Assembly: GCA_028280565.1 (NCBI GenBank)
Contig: JANQLQ010000087.1
Coordinates: forward strand, 1 to 33,452
Length of the DNA stretch: 33,452 nucleotides
From: Fulvivirga sp.
Lineage (GTDB): Bacteria; Bacteroidota; Bacteroidia; Cytophagales; Cyclobacteriaceae
Direction of reading: 5' to 3'
Under the pieces are notes generated by a model. The model saw only the letters and a list, made by a program, of their open reading frames with translations, ran no database searches and was not told the DNA's origin. Numbering within the stretch: the first letter of the stretch is position 1; each line of letters starts with the position of its first letter. A program made the translations under genes and the position numbers. Positions 15,932-24,625 of this stretch are shown here, in pieces.

Positions 15932-16878
15932 ATGCAGCGATCATCGCCACCGTACTGATTTTGGTCACCTTGGGCGCCATCGCCGCCGTGATCTTATATT
16001 TTGTTTCACAGAAGTTCAAAGTAAAGGAAGATCCGCGGCTGGCCGCCGTTACGGAAGCTTTGCCTAGCACTAATTGTGGGGGCTGTGGGCTCCCCGGCTG
16101 TAACGCATTTGCAGAAGCGCTGGTGAAAGCAGATGACCTGGCCCCGTACCACTGCCCGGTAGGCGGTAACGAGGTAATGAAGGAAGTCGCCGAGATCTTG
16201 GGCATGGAAGTAGAAGAACGGGACCCCTATGTGGCTGTGGTCCGTTGCTCTGGCTCATTTGAAGCCCGGAAACAAACCAGTATTTATGATGGAGCCGCCA
16301 ATTGCACCGTAGCTACAGCCTTATACAGCGGGGATCATGGCTGTGCTTATGGCTGTGTGGGTTTAGGGGAATGCGTGGACGCCTGTGACTTCGAGGCCAT
16401 GTACATGGATGAGAAAACAGGCCTGCCGGTAGTCATCGAGGATAAATGCACAGCGTGTAATGCCTGTGTAAAGGCTTGCCCAAAAGATATACTTGAGCTA
16501 TGGCCCGTAGGACGGAAATCCCAGCGGATATACGTGGCATGTAAAAGCGAAGAAAAATCAGGAGTAGCCCGGCAAGAGTGCTCAGTAGCCTGTACCGGTT
16601 GTGCCAAGTGTTTTGACGAATGCAAGTATGATGCGGTCCTAGTGGAAAACAATCTTGCCACGATCGATTTTGAAAAGTGTACGTTGTGCGCCAAGTGTGT
16701 GGTGGTTTGTGAAGCAAACTCTCTAAAAGCTGATAATGTACCCGATAAGACCCTTGAAAAGCTGCTGGAGCGTCATAAGAAGAAATTAGAAAAAGAGAAG
16801 GCCGAAAGAAGGGCGAGCAAACAGAGTGATACAGAAGATAGTCCCGTGACCAAAACCGAGAAAGATGCTGTTCGATAA
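15928..16878 (+). CDS. rnfB: Rnf electron transport complex subunit B
   Basis: 316 residues. An N-terminal membrane anchor (about 5-27) is followed by the 'CGGCGLPGC...CP' [4Fe-4S] domain (Cys50, 53, 58, 76). Four more cysteine quartets follow: Cys139/143/149/153; Cys174/177/180/184; Cys222/225/228/232; and Cys251/254/257/261. That gives about five iron-sulfur clusters, more than the three of the E. coli homologue. The C-terminal tail is highly charged ('LERHKKKLEKEKAERRASK'). RnfB is the entry point that accepts electrons from ferredoxin or flavodoxin at the cytoplasmic face. It overlaps rnfC by 14 bp. Confidence 0.95.
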   Translation: MNAAIIATVLILVTLGAIAAVILYFVSQKFKVKEDPRLAAVTEALPSTNCGGCGLPGCNAFAEALVKADDLAPYHCPVGGNEVMKEVAEILGMEVEERDPYVAVVRCSGSFEARKQTSIYDGAANCTVATALYSGDHGCAYGCVGLGECVDACDFEAMYMDEKTGLPVVIEDKCTACNACVKACPKDILELWPVGRKSQRIYVACKSEEKSGVARQECSVACTGCAKCFDECKYDAVLVENNLATIDFEKCTLCAKCVVVCEANSLKADNVPDKTLEKLLERHKKKLEKEKAERRASKQSDTEDSPVTKTEKDAVR

Positions 16879-18202
16879 CCATTTGAAAACCTTCAGCAAG
16901 GGAGGTGTACACCCTGCTGATCACAAACTCTCGGCAGGTGAGGGCATAGAAGAACTTCCACTGCCACGCAGTGTGACTATCCCCATTTATCAGCACATCG
17001 GTGCCCCTCCTAAAATCGTGGTAGAAAGAGGAGATACGGTCAAAGCTGGTCAAGTTATTGCCATACATGAGGGATTTGTCTCGGCTAACATACACTCTTC
17101 CGTATCTGGTAAAGTAGGGAAGATAGACCCGGTCATGGATAGCAGCGGGTACAAGCATATCGCCATTAATATTCGTGTGAAAGGAGATGACTGGGAAGAG
17201 ACCATCGACCGGACGGATACGCTGGTCACGGATATCCCCTATACCGCCAGCGAGATTGTTGAAAAAGTGATGCAGGCCGGTGTAGTAGGCCAGGGAGGCG
17301 CTGCCTTTCCCAGCCATGTCAAGCTCTCCGTTCCCAAAGGGAAAGTGGTGGATACACTCGTGATCAACGGTGTGGAATGCGAGCCTTACCTGACCGCAGA
17401 CCACCGGGTTATGCTTGAGAAGCCCCACGAGGTAATGATCGGTGCCCAAATCCTGATGAAAGCCTTAGGAGTGAGCAAAGCGATCATTGCCATTGAAAAC
17501 AATAAGCAAGATGCTATCCAGCTACTCTCTACCGTAGCACAGGGCTTTCCAAATATTACAGTGGAAGCGCTAAAAGTACAATATCCCCAAGGAGGGGAAA
17601 GGCAACTGATTGAAGCATTGCTGGGAAGAGAGGTGCCTTCAGGTGGCCTTCCCCATGACGTAGGTGCCATCGTACATAATGTGGGGACCACTTATTCCGT
17701 TTATTTGGCCGTACAAAAAAACCAACCCCTCGTCCAGCGAGTGGTCACGGTGACGGGTAAATCTCTTAAGAAGCCTTCAAATTTCTTAGTGCGGATGGGT
17801 ACTCCTGTGATCGACCTGGTCACAGCTGCCGGGGGTATCCCGGAAGATACCGGTAAGGTGATCAGCGGAGGGCCTATGATGGGCAAAGCCTTAGCAGACC
17901 TCAAAGTACCCATCACCAAAGCTACTTCGGGTATTTTAGTGATCCCCGAGGCCGAAACTAAGCGCGCTGAAACGTACCAATGTTTACGATGTGGAAAATG
18001 CATCGAGGCTTGCCCTATGGGCTTAGAGCCGTACCACCTCATGTTATTGGCGCGTGGTAAGAATACTGATAAAACCAAAGAAGAAAATATTTTGGATTGT
18101 ATGGAATGTGGCTCGTGCTCTTTTGTATGTCCCTCTAACCGTCCAATTCTCGATTATATCCGCTTTAGCAAAGCCAAATTGAAAAAAGCTGTTAAAGAAT
18201 GA
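16865..18202 (+). CDS. rnfC: Rnf electron transport complex subunit C
   Basis: 445 residues, peripheral membrane NADH/FMN-binding subunit. It has the 'GQGGAAFPSHVKL' and 'NGVECEPYLTADHRVMLE' motifs of the flavin/NAD domain. The C-terminus carries two [4Fe-4S] sites: Cys373/376/379/383 ('CLRCGKCIEACP') and Cys412/415/418/422 ('CMECGSCSFVCP'). The start ATG lies inside rnfB, and the stop overlaps rnfD by 4 bp (ATGA). The subunit would exchange electrons with NAD+/NADH. There is no long C-terminal repeat extension of the type seen in enterobacterial RsxC. Confidence 0.95.
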   Translation: MLFDNHLKTFSKGGVHPADHKLSAGEGIEELPLPRSVTIPIYQHIGAPPKIVVERGDTVKAGQVIAIHEGFVSANIHSSVSGKVGKIDPVMDSSGYKHIAINIRVKGDDWEETIDRTDTLVTDIPYTASEIVEKVMQAGVVGQGGAAFPSHVKLSVPKGKVVDTLVINGVECEPYLTADHRVMLEKPHEVMIGAQILMKALGVSKAIIAIENNKQDAIQLLSTVAQGFPNITVEALKVQYPQGGERQLIEALLGREVPSGGLPHDVGAIVHNVGTTYSVYLAVQKNQPLVQRVVTVTGKSLKKPSNFLVRMGTPVIDLVTAAGGIPEDTGKVISGGPMMGKALADLKVPITKATSGILVIPEAETKRAETYQCLRCGKCIEACPMGLEPYHLMLLARGKNTDKTKEENILDCMECGSCSFVCPSNRPILDYIRFSKAKLKKAVKE

Positions 18203-19197
18203 GTAGTTCCTTATTGACGGTATCACCTTCTCCTCATGTTCATCATGAATTAACGGTTCCGCAGGTTATGCGGGGGGTGATCTACGCTATGTTGCCAGCA
18301 TTGGCATTTTCCGTATACACATTTGGGCTCAATGCCTTACTGGTGACCCTAGAGGCGGTGATCAGTTGTGTCTTATTTGAACAGTTGATCAACCGGTACC
18401 TGCTAGGGCGGCAGTCCAGTATTGCAGATGGTTCTGCGATCATCACCGGGATGTTGCTGGCTTTTAATGTACCGACTAACTTACCGTTGCACATTATTGT
18501 ACTGGGCAGTGCCGTGGCGGTAGGCATAGGCAAAATGAGCTTTGGAGGCTTGGGGAACAATCCTTTTAACCCGGCGCTGGTAGGTCGGGTGTTCTTGTTG
18601 ATGTCCTTCCCGGTACAAATGACGAGCTGGCCTACCGCTCAAGGTACACTGATCGCCGATGGTACCACGGGGGCCACTGCGCTAGGCCTTCTCAAAGATG
18701 GACTAAGACAAGGCGAACAGGTTTCCTCCCTGATGCGAGAGATGCCTTCTTACGCAGAACTGTTTTTTGGTTTTCAAGGCGGGTCCTTGGGAGAAATGTC
18801 AGCTTTTGCCCTGCTCTTAGGATTGGTCTATATGCTTTATCGCAAAATCATTACCTGGCACGTGCCTGTATCCATGGTAGCTACCGTATTCCTGCTTACC
18901 GCCGTATTTTGGCTGATCGACCCGGGAAAATATGCTAACCCGGCCTTTCATGTACTTACCGGTGGGGTGCTGATCGGCGCTATTTTTATGGCCACTGACT
19001 ATGTAACGTCACCTTTCACACATAAAGGCATGATCATTTTCGGTGTGGGGATAGGACTGATCACCGTAGTGATCCGCTTGTTCGGCAGCTACCCGGAAGG
19101 TGTTTCTTTCGCCATCTTGATCATGAACGCTTTTGTACCCTTGATCAATCGATATACCAAACCCACGAGGTACGGGGCTAAAACTGTTTCTTCATGA
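18199..19197 (+). CDS. rnfD: Rnf electron transport complex subunit D
   Basis: 332-residue integral membrane subunit with about nine or ten hydrophobic segments. The flavinylation motif is 'TTGATALG', with Thr160 as predicted covalent FMN attachment residue. The family signatures 'GLGNNPFNPALVGR' and 'FMATDYVTSPFTHKG' are present. It is homologous to NqrB and takes part in coupling electron transfer to Na+ or H+ movement. It overlaps rnfC and rnfG by 4 bp each. Confidence 0.95.
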   Translation: MSSSLLTVSPSPHVHHELTVPQVMRGVIYAMLPALAFSVYTFGLNALLVTLEAVISCVLFEQLINRYLLGRQSSIADGSAIITGMLLAFNVPTNLPLHIIVLGSAVAVGIGKMSFGGLGNNPFNPALVGRVFLLMSFPVQMTSWPTAQGTLIADGTTGATALGLLKDGLRQGEQVSSLMREMPSYAELFFGFQGGSLGEMSAFALLLGLVYMLYRKIITWHVPVSMVATVFLLTAVFWLIDPGKYANPAFHVLTGGVLIGAIFMATDYVTSPFTHKGMIIFGVGIGLITVVIRLFGSYPEGVSFAILIMNAFVPLINRYTKPTRYGAKTVSS

Positions 19198-19868
19198 GCA
19201 CACGTAAATCTTCTTTTTTCAATATGGTATCTACCCTGGTATTAGTCACGGGAGGTGCCGCTTTAGCACTGGGTTTTGTATACCAATGGACAAAAGAACC
19301 TATTGCACAAGCCAAGATAGAAAAGCAGATGAGGGCGATCCGGTCTGTTACAGGTGAGTACACCAATGATCCTTTAAGTGAAGCTTACCAGGTAGCGCGA
19401 GATAAGGGAGAAGGACAGCGATTCAGGCATAAAGAACCGACAAACGAAGAACAGGCCAAAGGGGAGAAAAAAAGCGAGGAAGTACTGACTTTTTACCCAG
19501 CTAAACTGACCAATGACCAGCAAATTACGGCCATCAGCGCTTATTCTGACAACGGGTACAGCGGTAGGATCGAACTTATGGTAGGCATCGACGAAAATGG
19601 AGCCGTTCGTAATATCGAGGTAGTGAGCCACCTCGAGACCCCGGGCTTAGGCTCTAAGATCAAAGATCAAGACTTTATTGAGCAATTTATCGGCAAAACC
19701 GCCGATGATTTTGATATGCGCGTTACAAATGACGGTGGGGAGGTAGATGGGATCTCCGGGGCCACCATTTCGTCCCGGGCATTTTGTGAAGCCGTACAAC
19801 AGGCACTGGATGCCTTTAACGAAACCAAAGATGAAAAAAGAAATAACCTATCGGGAAACCTTAACTAA
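19194..19868 (+). CDS. rnfG: Rnf electron transport complex subunit G
   Basis: 224 residues. One N-terminal membrane helix (about 10-31) is followed by a periplasmic FMN-binding domain. The conserved '[11 protein letters not shown]' and the flavinylation motif '[10 protein letters not shown]' are present, with Thr191 as predicted covalent FMN site. A charged insertion (about 75-97) precedes the FMN domain. An ApbE-type flavin transferase would be required, and none is encoded in this window. Its 3' end overlaps rnfE by 38 bp. Confidence 0.93.
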   Translation: MSTRKSSFFNMVSTLVLVTGGAALALGFVYQWTKEPIAQAKIEKQMRAIRSVTGEYTNDPLSEAYQVARDKGEGQRFRHKEPTNEEQAKGEKKSEEVLTFYPAKLTNDQQITAISAYSDNGYSGRIELMVGIDENGAVRNIEVVSHLETPGLGSKIKDQDFIEQFIGKTADDFDMRVTNDGGEVDGISGATISSRAFCEAVQQALDAFNETKDEKRNNLSGNLN

Positions 19869-20427
19869 GGGGTTTTTAAAAGAAAACCCTGTTTTTGTGT
19901 TGTTGTTAGGGCTTTGCCCGGTTTTAGGGGTCACCACCTCTGCCATCAATGGCCTGGGTATGGGGTTGGCCACCTTGTTTGTATTATTTATGTCAAACGT
20001 GGTGATTTCGCTGATCCGTAATTTTATTCCCGCCCAGGTGCGTATCCCTTCATTTATCGTGATCATAGCCTCCTTCGTAACCGTGGTAGACCTGGTCATG
20101 GCCGGTTATACTCCCGCCTTACATGAGCAGCTGGGCATCTTCATCCCTTTGATCGTGGTGAATTGTATTGTTTTGGGTAGGGCAGAGGCTTTTGCCTCCA
20201 AACACTCGTTGTTATTTTCCATGATCGATGGAGTAGGCATGGGCGTTGGCTTCACATTCGCCTTGGTACTGCTGGGGGGAATCCGCGAGATATTAGGCAA
20301 TCTTTCCCTTTTTGGACTTAAAATATTGGACACGGACGGGATGATCCTGTTCATCCTAGCTCCCGGGGCGTTCATTGTGCTCGGATTAATTATTGGTTTT
20401 TTGAACTGGAGAAAGAAAGAGGTTTGA
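19831..20427 (+). CDS. rnfE: Rnf electron transport complex subunit E
   Basis: 198-residue membrane subunit with six likely helices. I chose the ATG at 19831 ('[20 protein letters not shown]'), the usual family start; the frame is open further upstream, but only as rnfG in another frame. Cys29 ('[11 protein letters not shown]') and Cys112 ('[12 protein letters not shown]') are the conserved residues that, with the RnfA pair, hold the intramembrane iron centre. It is a paralogue of RnfA with inverted topology. It overlaps rnfG by 38 bp. Confidence 0.94.
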   Translation: MKKEITYRETLTKGFLKENPVFVLLLGLCPVLGVTTSAINGLGMGLATLFVLFMSNVVISLIRNFIPAQVRIPSFIVIIASFVTVVDLVMAGYTPALHEQLGIFIPLIVVNCIVLGRAEAFASKHSLLFSMIDGVGMGVGFTFALVLLGGIREILGNLSLFGLKILDTDGMILFILAPGAFIVLGLIIGFLNWRKKEV

Positions 20428-20519
20428 TAATAGGGAATGGTTGGGTATGTCTCAGACTGCCAGTTGCCTGCTATATCCTTGCTGCCCGGTAAACTTTAAA
20501 ATGATGAAGATATAAGCTT
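20428..20519. other. rnfE-rnfA spacer with degenerate repeat
   Basis: 92-bp gap, the longest within the cluster. It holds GACTGCCAGTTGCCTGC and a following CTTTAAAATG that resemble the interior of family A repeats (for example CCAACTGCCGACTTTAAG near 200-218). A decayed repeat may have inserted between two genes that are otherwise tightly packed. Confidence 0.35.
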
Positions 20520-21092
20520 ATGGACTACATTGTGATCATTATTTCGGCTATATTCATTAACAATATCGTTTTGTCCCGCTTCTTAGGGATCTGCCCTTTC
20601 CTGGGGGTATCGAAGAACATATCTACTGCCGTGGGGATGGGCGGCGCGGTGCTATTTGTAATGACGATCGCCACTATTGTCACCTTCCTGATCTATAAGT
20701 TTTTGCTTTTGCCTTTTGAGATCACCTACTTACAAACGGTCGCTTATATACTCGTGATCGCTTTCTTGGTACAGGTGGTAGAGATTGTTATTAAAAAAGT
20801 AAGCCCCGACCTTTACCAAGCTCTTGGCGTCTTTCTTCCCTTGATCACCACAAATTGCGCTATCCTTGGGGTGGCGATCCTCGTGATCCAGCAAGATCTT
20901 ACCTTGCTCAAAGGAGTGGTTTTTGCCGTAGCCAATGCTTTTGGTTTTACCTTGGCTATAGTCCTTTTTTCCAGCCTCCGCGAGTTCTTGGAAATGGCAG
21001 AGCTACCCCCGGCGATGAAAGGCGTACCCGCCGCTTTGATCATCGCCGGTATTCTCAGCATGGCTTTTATGGGGTTCGCAGGTTTGGTCTAA
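20520..21092 (+). CDS. rnfA: Rnf electron transport complex subunit A
   Basis: 190-residue membrane subunit with six likely helices. Cys25 ('FLGICPFLGVS') and Cys113 ('ITTNCAILGVA') are the conserved iron-centre ligands shared with RnfE. The sequence is close to family consensus over its whole length. It is the last gene of the redox cluster; no clear terminator follows within 150 bp. Confidence 0.95.
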   Translation: MDYIVIIISAIFINNIVLSRFLGICPFLGVSKNISTAVGMGGAVLFVMTIATIVTFLIYKFLLLPFEITYLQTVAYILVIAFLVQVVEIVIKKVSPDLYQALGVFLPLITTNCAILGVAILVIQQDLTLLKGVVFAVANAFGFTLAIVLFSSLREFLEMAELPPAMKGVPAALIIAGILSMAFMGFAGLV

Positions 21093-21624
21093 ATTGATCT
21101 TTATGTCCCTTTAAACTTGCCTGCGTTGGCAATGTAGACCTATTGAGTACTATAGGGTACTTACGCCAGCCTTTGTAATGCGGGTATCCAACGAACCTCG
21201 TGACCAAAACGGAAAACTTCCCTGTGTAAAAGGCATGCAACAAGGCATTGCTTAACAAACGTATAGCATCAACTATAAATCTTATAACCCCAGTTTATCA
21301 TCATTGTAGCCTAGGCTTACCATGAGGTTTAGCATAGTTTCACAGTCTTTAAACTAGGGAGAAACTCCGGTTCTGCGACACAGCAGATCCCGGCTCTCGC
21401 CATGGGGTCCTGTCACAACCACCGGCGCGGAATGACGTTCATTTTTTTCATCGAGCCCAGGTTATAAAGACCTCTGCACTGACTTTTATGTTTATACGTA
21501 TTACTGCTGATGCATGACATAGGGCTTACATGACGTAAGTCTTCTCCCATGGTGTGAATTGTCATAAGTGATACCGCATGTTCCGTCTATCTTGACGCTA
21601 AATAACAATTCAAGAACAAAAGCG
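21093..21624. other. Gene-free region with family C repeat
   Basis: 532 bp between rnfA and a small unrecognised gene. It contains a family C repeat (21294-21455). The remaining sequence is AT-rich, with no convincing open frame or terminator. Confidence 0.6.
21294..21455 (-). repeat. Interspersed repeat, family C, copy 1 (inverted)
   Basis: About 160 bp. Its reverse complement aligns with 29707-29862 over the full length at roughly 80 percent by eye. Shared blocks include CGTCATTCCGCGCCGGTGG, CCCATGGCGA.AGCCGGGA, CTGCTGTGTCG, TGCTAAACCTCA and AAGCCTAGGCTACAATGAT. It shares the CGTCATTCC and CTGCTGTGTCG units with family B, so B and C may be related. It is non-coding. Confidence 0.65.
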
Positions 21625-22011
21625 ATGAACATGGAAAGCACAATGGTAAATAATCTCTTGGACAAGGCTTTAAGAGAGTATGATATGGTCATGGAAGAAC
21701 TGAACCGCCCCCAAGAGGACTTGGTAATGATTGCGGCGTGTGAGTTGATCAAAGAATCTATTAAAGATTTTCTCACCGCATATTTAGTAGGAAAAGGAGT
21801 GTTAGATCTACCTAAAGGTGACGTTCTTGCTCTCCAAGAAGAATGTGCGAAAATTGACCCGGTATTCGAGAATTTAAATTTAAACGCTATCCCTTACTTG
21901 AAGAAAGATACCGATAACATGACCTTTATGCACATAACAGCGGGTGGGCAACTTCAAAAGCATATTCAAAAGCTGGAGATTACTAAGGAATTAGTAGTTA
22001 GCTCTCTTTGA
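21625..22011 (+). CDS. Small hypothetical protein
   Basis: About 128 residues from the ATG at 21625 ('MNMESTMVNNLLDKALREYD'); the next ATG at 21631 is equally possible. It is predicted helical and acidic, without signal peptide or membrane helix. The segment 'LVMIAACELIKESIKDFLTA' followed by a Gly and a later helix recalls the layout of HEPN-like helical domains, but I see no Rx4-6H motif, so this is a weak suggestion only. A stem-loop terminator follows at 22048-22092, and both flanks are repeat-rich, which suggests a stand-alone gene. Confidence 0.55.
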   Translation: MNMESTMVNNLLDKALREYDMVMEELNRPQEDLVMIAACELIKESIKDFLTAYLVGKGVLDLPKGDVLALQEECAKIDPVFENLNLNAIPYLKKDTDNMTFMHITAGGQLQKHIQKLEITKELVVSSL

Positions 22012-22047
22012 ACCTTAAGACTAATTACGAGAACCTTCAAAAGACCG

Positions 22048-22092
22048 AGGAAAAAACAGCCATCTTTTTTTATAGATGAGTTGTTTTTTCCT
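22048..22092 (+). terminator. Stem-loop terminator after the small hypothetical gene
   Basis: The left arm AGGAAAAAACA (22048-22058) pairs perfectly with TGTTTTTTCCT (22082-22092). An inner ATCT/AGAT pairing is separated by a small internal mismatch, around a T-rich loop. The distal arm is itself T-rich, as expected of a terminator, and it lies 36 bp after the stop codon. Confidence 0.6.
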
Positions 22093-22262
22093 GTTTTATT
22101 AGTGTTGTTGAATAAACAAAGCTATCAAGTCACCACTTGAAGTGAACAAGAGTTTTCATCTTGCTAAGCTACTAGTTCTACTTTTAAATGATAAGTAATT
22201 GATAATGAGTATTTTATTCTTAAACCTAGTACCAGCGAGCTGCTAAGAATGGGGGATCAACT

Positions 22263-22411
22263 TCCTGTTCTAGACCCATCCAACACCCATACCTAAGAAC
22301 GTCATTCCTTTTTCTACCATCGTCATTCCTTGTAGCTTGTGCGTTGGGCAGGGCGTGACAAGCCCCAACGGGATCACTACGTGGGAATCTGCGAAGTTGT
22401 GAAGCGAAAAA
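22263..22411 (+). repeat. Interspersed repeat, family B, copy 2
   Basis: About 150 bp, in the opposite orientation to copy 1 at 5306-5536. It starts with CCTGTTCTAGACCCATCCAA and runs through CCTAAGAACGTCATTCC and CATCGTCATTCCTTGTAGC to GGAATCTGCGAAG and GTGAAGCGAAAA. It carries a small insertion (CCCCAACGGGATCACTACG) not seen in copies 1 and 3, and it lacks their final CTGCTGTGTCG block. Confidence 0.6.
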
Positions 22412-22534
22412 TAAGGCGTTCTTTAAAATTAGATTTTAGAGTAGGACGTTTAACTTTTGCAAGTTAAGCTATCTTTTTAAGATGTTTCGGGTAATGCCGA
22501 CCTCGCAATGCTGTTCCTGGATGTCAACCCTCCT

Positions 22535-22590
22535 TATGACACTTTAATTTTCAATGATATCCTAATGTTAAGTTAAGCCTCAAATGACGT
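22535..22590. repeat. Family A repeat end fragments
   Basis: A solo left end (GTTAAGTTAAGCCTCAAATG, then ACGT, 22567-22590) matches the left ends of the elements at 86 and 3412. Just before it, TTATGACACTTTAA (22533-22546) resembles their right end. This could be the junction of two decayed copies. It lies about 110 bp upstream of the LPP20-type lipoprotein gene. Confidence 0.5.
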
Positions 22591-22700
22591 TTCGGGCAGA
22601 GCATCACAAAAAACACCTCAAACTACCAAAGATCTTCATATTCCGAGACAAAAATGGCAAGTTTTTTGTTTGTATGGTATAGGAACAAAACCTCAGAGCC

Positions 22701-23261
22701 ATGAAAACATATGTTATTTTATTTGTCCTATCTGCACTGGTATTATCCGGGTGTAGTTCTAAACTGAAAAGGGCAGACTCCAAGCTGAAACGTATTGAAC
22801 AACCCTTTACCGCCAACAAGTATGCCACGGACAAAAAACACTACCGCGCAATTGCCGAAGGCAAAGCGTATGACCTTACCGTGGCTAAACGTATTGCTGA
22901 AACGAATGCCAGGCAAGCGATAGCCTCGCAAATGGAGGTAAAGGTGCGCAGCGTAGGAGAGCAATTTCTTCAAAACCGGGCGGTGTCTAATAAGTTAGAG
23001 ACTACTTCTAAATACGAAGACATTACGCGTACCGTGATCGATGAAACATTAGTGAACGTTAAGATCATCGACCAAGAGTCTTTCCAAAGTAAGAAAGGCG
23101 AATACGTACACTACGTGGCCATGGAAATGTCTACAGCACAGCTGGCCGATCGGATGGAAAGAGGCATATCTGCAGACGAACAGCTGAAACAAGATTTCGA
23201 TCTTGAAAGATTTCGCAAGATATACGAAGAAGAATTAGAAAAACTCAAGAGTGACCGCTAG
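22701..23261 (+). CDS. LPP20-family outer-membrane lipoprotein
   Basis: 186 residues. Lipoprotein signal peptide with lipobox 'LVLSGC' (Cys18 as lipidation site), so it is anchored in a membrane. A basic linker is followed by an LPP20-type domain ('KAYDLTVAKRIAETNARQAI', 'YVHYVAMEMSTAQLADRME') and a charged helical C-terminus ('RFRKIYEEELEKLKSD'). LPP20 proteins are known as surface lipoproteins in Helicobacter; function in Bacteroidota is unknown. The stop codon overlaps the next start by one base, so the two are probably translationally coupled and may act together. Confidence 0.75.
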   Translation: MKTYVILFVLSALVLSGCSSKLKRADSKLKRIEQPFTANKYATDKKHYRAIAEGKAYDLTVAKRIAETNARQAIASQMEVKVRSVGEQFLQNRAVSNKLETTSKYEDITRTVIDETLVNVKIIDQESFQSKKGEYVHYVAMEMSTAQLADRMERGISADEQLKQDFDLERFRKIYEEELEKLKSDR

Positions 23262-24625
23262 TGATCGATTACCAGGGTGCCCATTGTAGAAGTATTTTTT
23301 TCTTAGCACTCTCGTTTTTTCTTTCTTTTGCCGCGCAAGCACAATTGAGACAAGCCCCGATATGGGTGAGTAACCTCCCTGTGACTGACGATGCTTTCTA
23401 TGGATTAGGAGTATCAGACACCAAGGAAGACTCACAATTTAGAACCAAAGCGCGCAAAATAGCCTTACGAGAGATCTCTGAAAAGATATATGTGTCCGTC
23501 AATTCGGCCTCGGAGCTTACGCTCAAATACGAAAATGACGAAATGGAATACCTGTTGGATGAAACTGTGGCCATGGAATCCACTAATTTTCTAAGCGGGC
23601 ATCAAAAAGTAGATGACTGGACGGACCAGCGAGCCAAAAAATACTATGTGCTCTACAAGCTCGATCGCCTAACCTACCTTGAGAATCGGCGGACCTATTT
23701 CCAAGGTGTTGAAGACCTGGTGCGCCTGAAACGTGCAGAGGCAGACCAGCTCTTTGATACCGGGGAATTGGTACGAGGGATCAATAAACTGGTTGATGCT
23801 TTAGTACTGCTGGACAAGGAGATGGATAGGCTTGTAGAACCCGAGTTTTTCCTTTCCCTGCAAAAATTACAGCTACACACTAAGTACGAGTTGGAGAAAC
23901 AGGTCAGCCGGATCGAGCTGCGGACAGGGAATACTTATACGTTCCAAGCAGACGAGGCGGAACCTTTGATCATAGAAGATTTTGTTATTGATCGTGTAAC
24001 GGCCAGGCCGGTCGGTAATTTGAAGACCAAATTGAAGGTATTGAAAGGCGATGTGTTCCACTATGCCTTCAACCAGCAAGGGAATAACAGTGAGCTGGCG
24101 ATATACGGTTTTTACCCGGAAGATGAAAGGGCCGTGATCCAGGTCGAAGTGGAGTTGCCTCTCCCGCCGGTGGTACGAGAGTCCATTGACAACACGATTC
24201 GCAACCGGCTGGTCTCCAAGCCTATCACATTGAATTTTAAGGCCTACCCGGTGTGGTATGACCACCAGGCACTGGATGAGAAAGGTGGTGATCCACTGTT
24301 GGCAGAATTTCTTCGCTCCATCACAGGGGACCTAGGCATAGAGGAGAGTAAAGAAGATAAGGCCTTTTATCACATCACCACCTCCTCTAAAAAAAGTATA
24401 ATAGATCGGTTCCGTGGCCTTTACACGGCGAGTTACGAGGCAGAGGTTGTAGTTACCCGGGCCAGTGATGGCGAAGAAGTTTACCGTTATGAATTCCAAC
24501 CACGCCAGGCAAGGGCTTCTAAAGCGCACAACGCCATTACCGAGGCCTATCAAAAAACGATCAATGAGAATAACCGCTTCCTGGTCTCCTTTGTCACTTT
24601 TTTATGTACAAAACCTGGTGAATGA
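23261..24625 (+). CDS. Secreted LPP20-like protein of unknown function
   Basis: 454 residues from a GTG at 23261 that shares its first base with the upstream TAG. The signal peptide ends at 'FFLSFAAQAQ' (about residue 28). An LPP20-like region (about 30-160) has the same pattern as the preceding lipoprotein: 'PIWVSNLP', 'FYGLGVSDTKEDSQFRTKAR', 'KKYYVLYKLDR'. It continues with a helical segment (about 160-225) and a beta-rich C-terminal part with no motif I recognise. It is probably periplasmic or surface exposed. Pairing with the lipoprotein suggests a shared envelope role. No terminator is obvious downstream. Confidence 0.7.
   Translation: MIDYQGAHCRSIFFLALSFFLSFAAQAQLRQAPIWVSNLPVTDDAFYGLGVSDTKEDSQFRTKARKIALREISEKIYVSVNSASELTLKYENDEMEYLLDETVAMESTNFLSGHQKVDDWTDQRAKKYYVLYKLDRLTYLENRRTYFQGVEDLVRLKRAEADQLFDTGELVRGINKLVDALVLLDKEMDRLVEPEFFLSLQKLQLHTKYELEKQVSRIELRTGNTYTFQADEAEPLIIEDFVIDRVTARPVGNLKTKLKVLKGDVFHYAFNQQGNNSELAIYGFYPEDERAVIQVEVELPLPPVVRESIDNTIRNRLVSKPITLNFKAYPVWYDHQALDEKGGDPLLAEFLRSITGDLGIEESKEDKAFYHITTSSKKSIIDRFRGLYTASYEAEVVVTRASDGEEVYRYEFQPRQARASKAHNAITEAYQKTINENNRFLVSFVTFLCTKPGE

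Larger units (their letters stand above)
22012..22700. other. Repeat-rich intergenic region
   Basis: 689 bp without a gene. From left to right it holds a terminator (22048-22092), family B copy 2 (22263-22411), the short repeat GGTAATGCCGACCTCGCAATG (22490-22510, also at 24729-24749) and a family A end fragment (22535-22590). The promoter of the LPP20 pair should lie in the last 110 bp. Confidence 0.6.

Noticed and set aside
16433-17449. 338-codon minus-strand open frame opposite rnfB and rnfC
   Set aside because: It is antisense to two well-supported Rnf genes; its length reflects codon bias of the sense strand, and the protein is His/Tyr/Phe-rich without motifs.
21625-22011. Small hypothetical protein as a HEPN toxin
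   Set aside because: The helix pattern is suggestive, but no Rx4-6H catalytic motif and no adjacent nucleotidyltransferase antitoxin gene is present.
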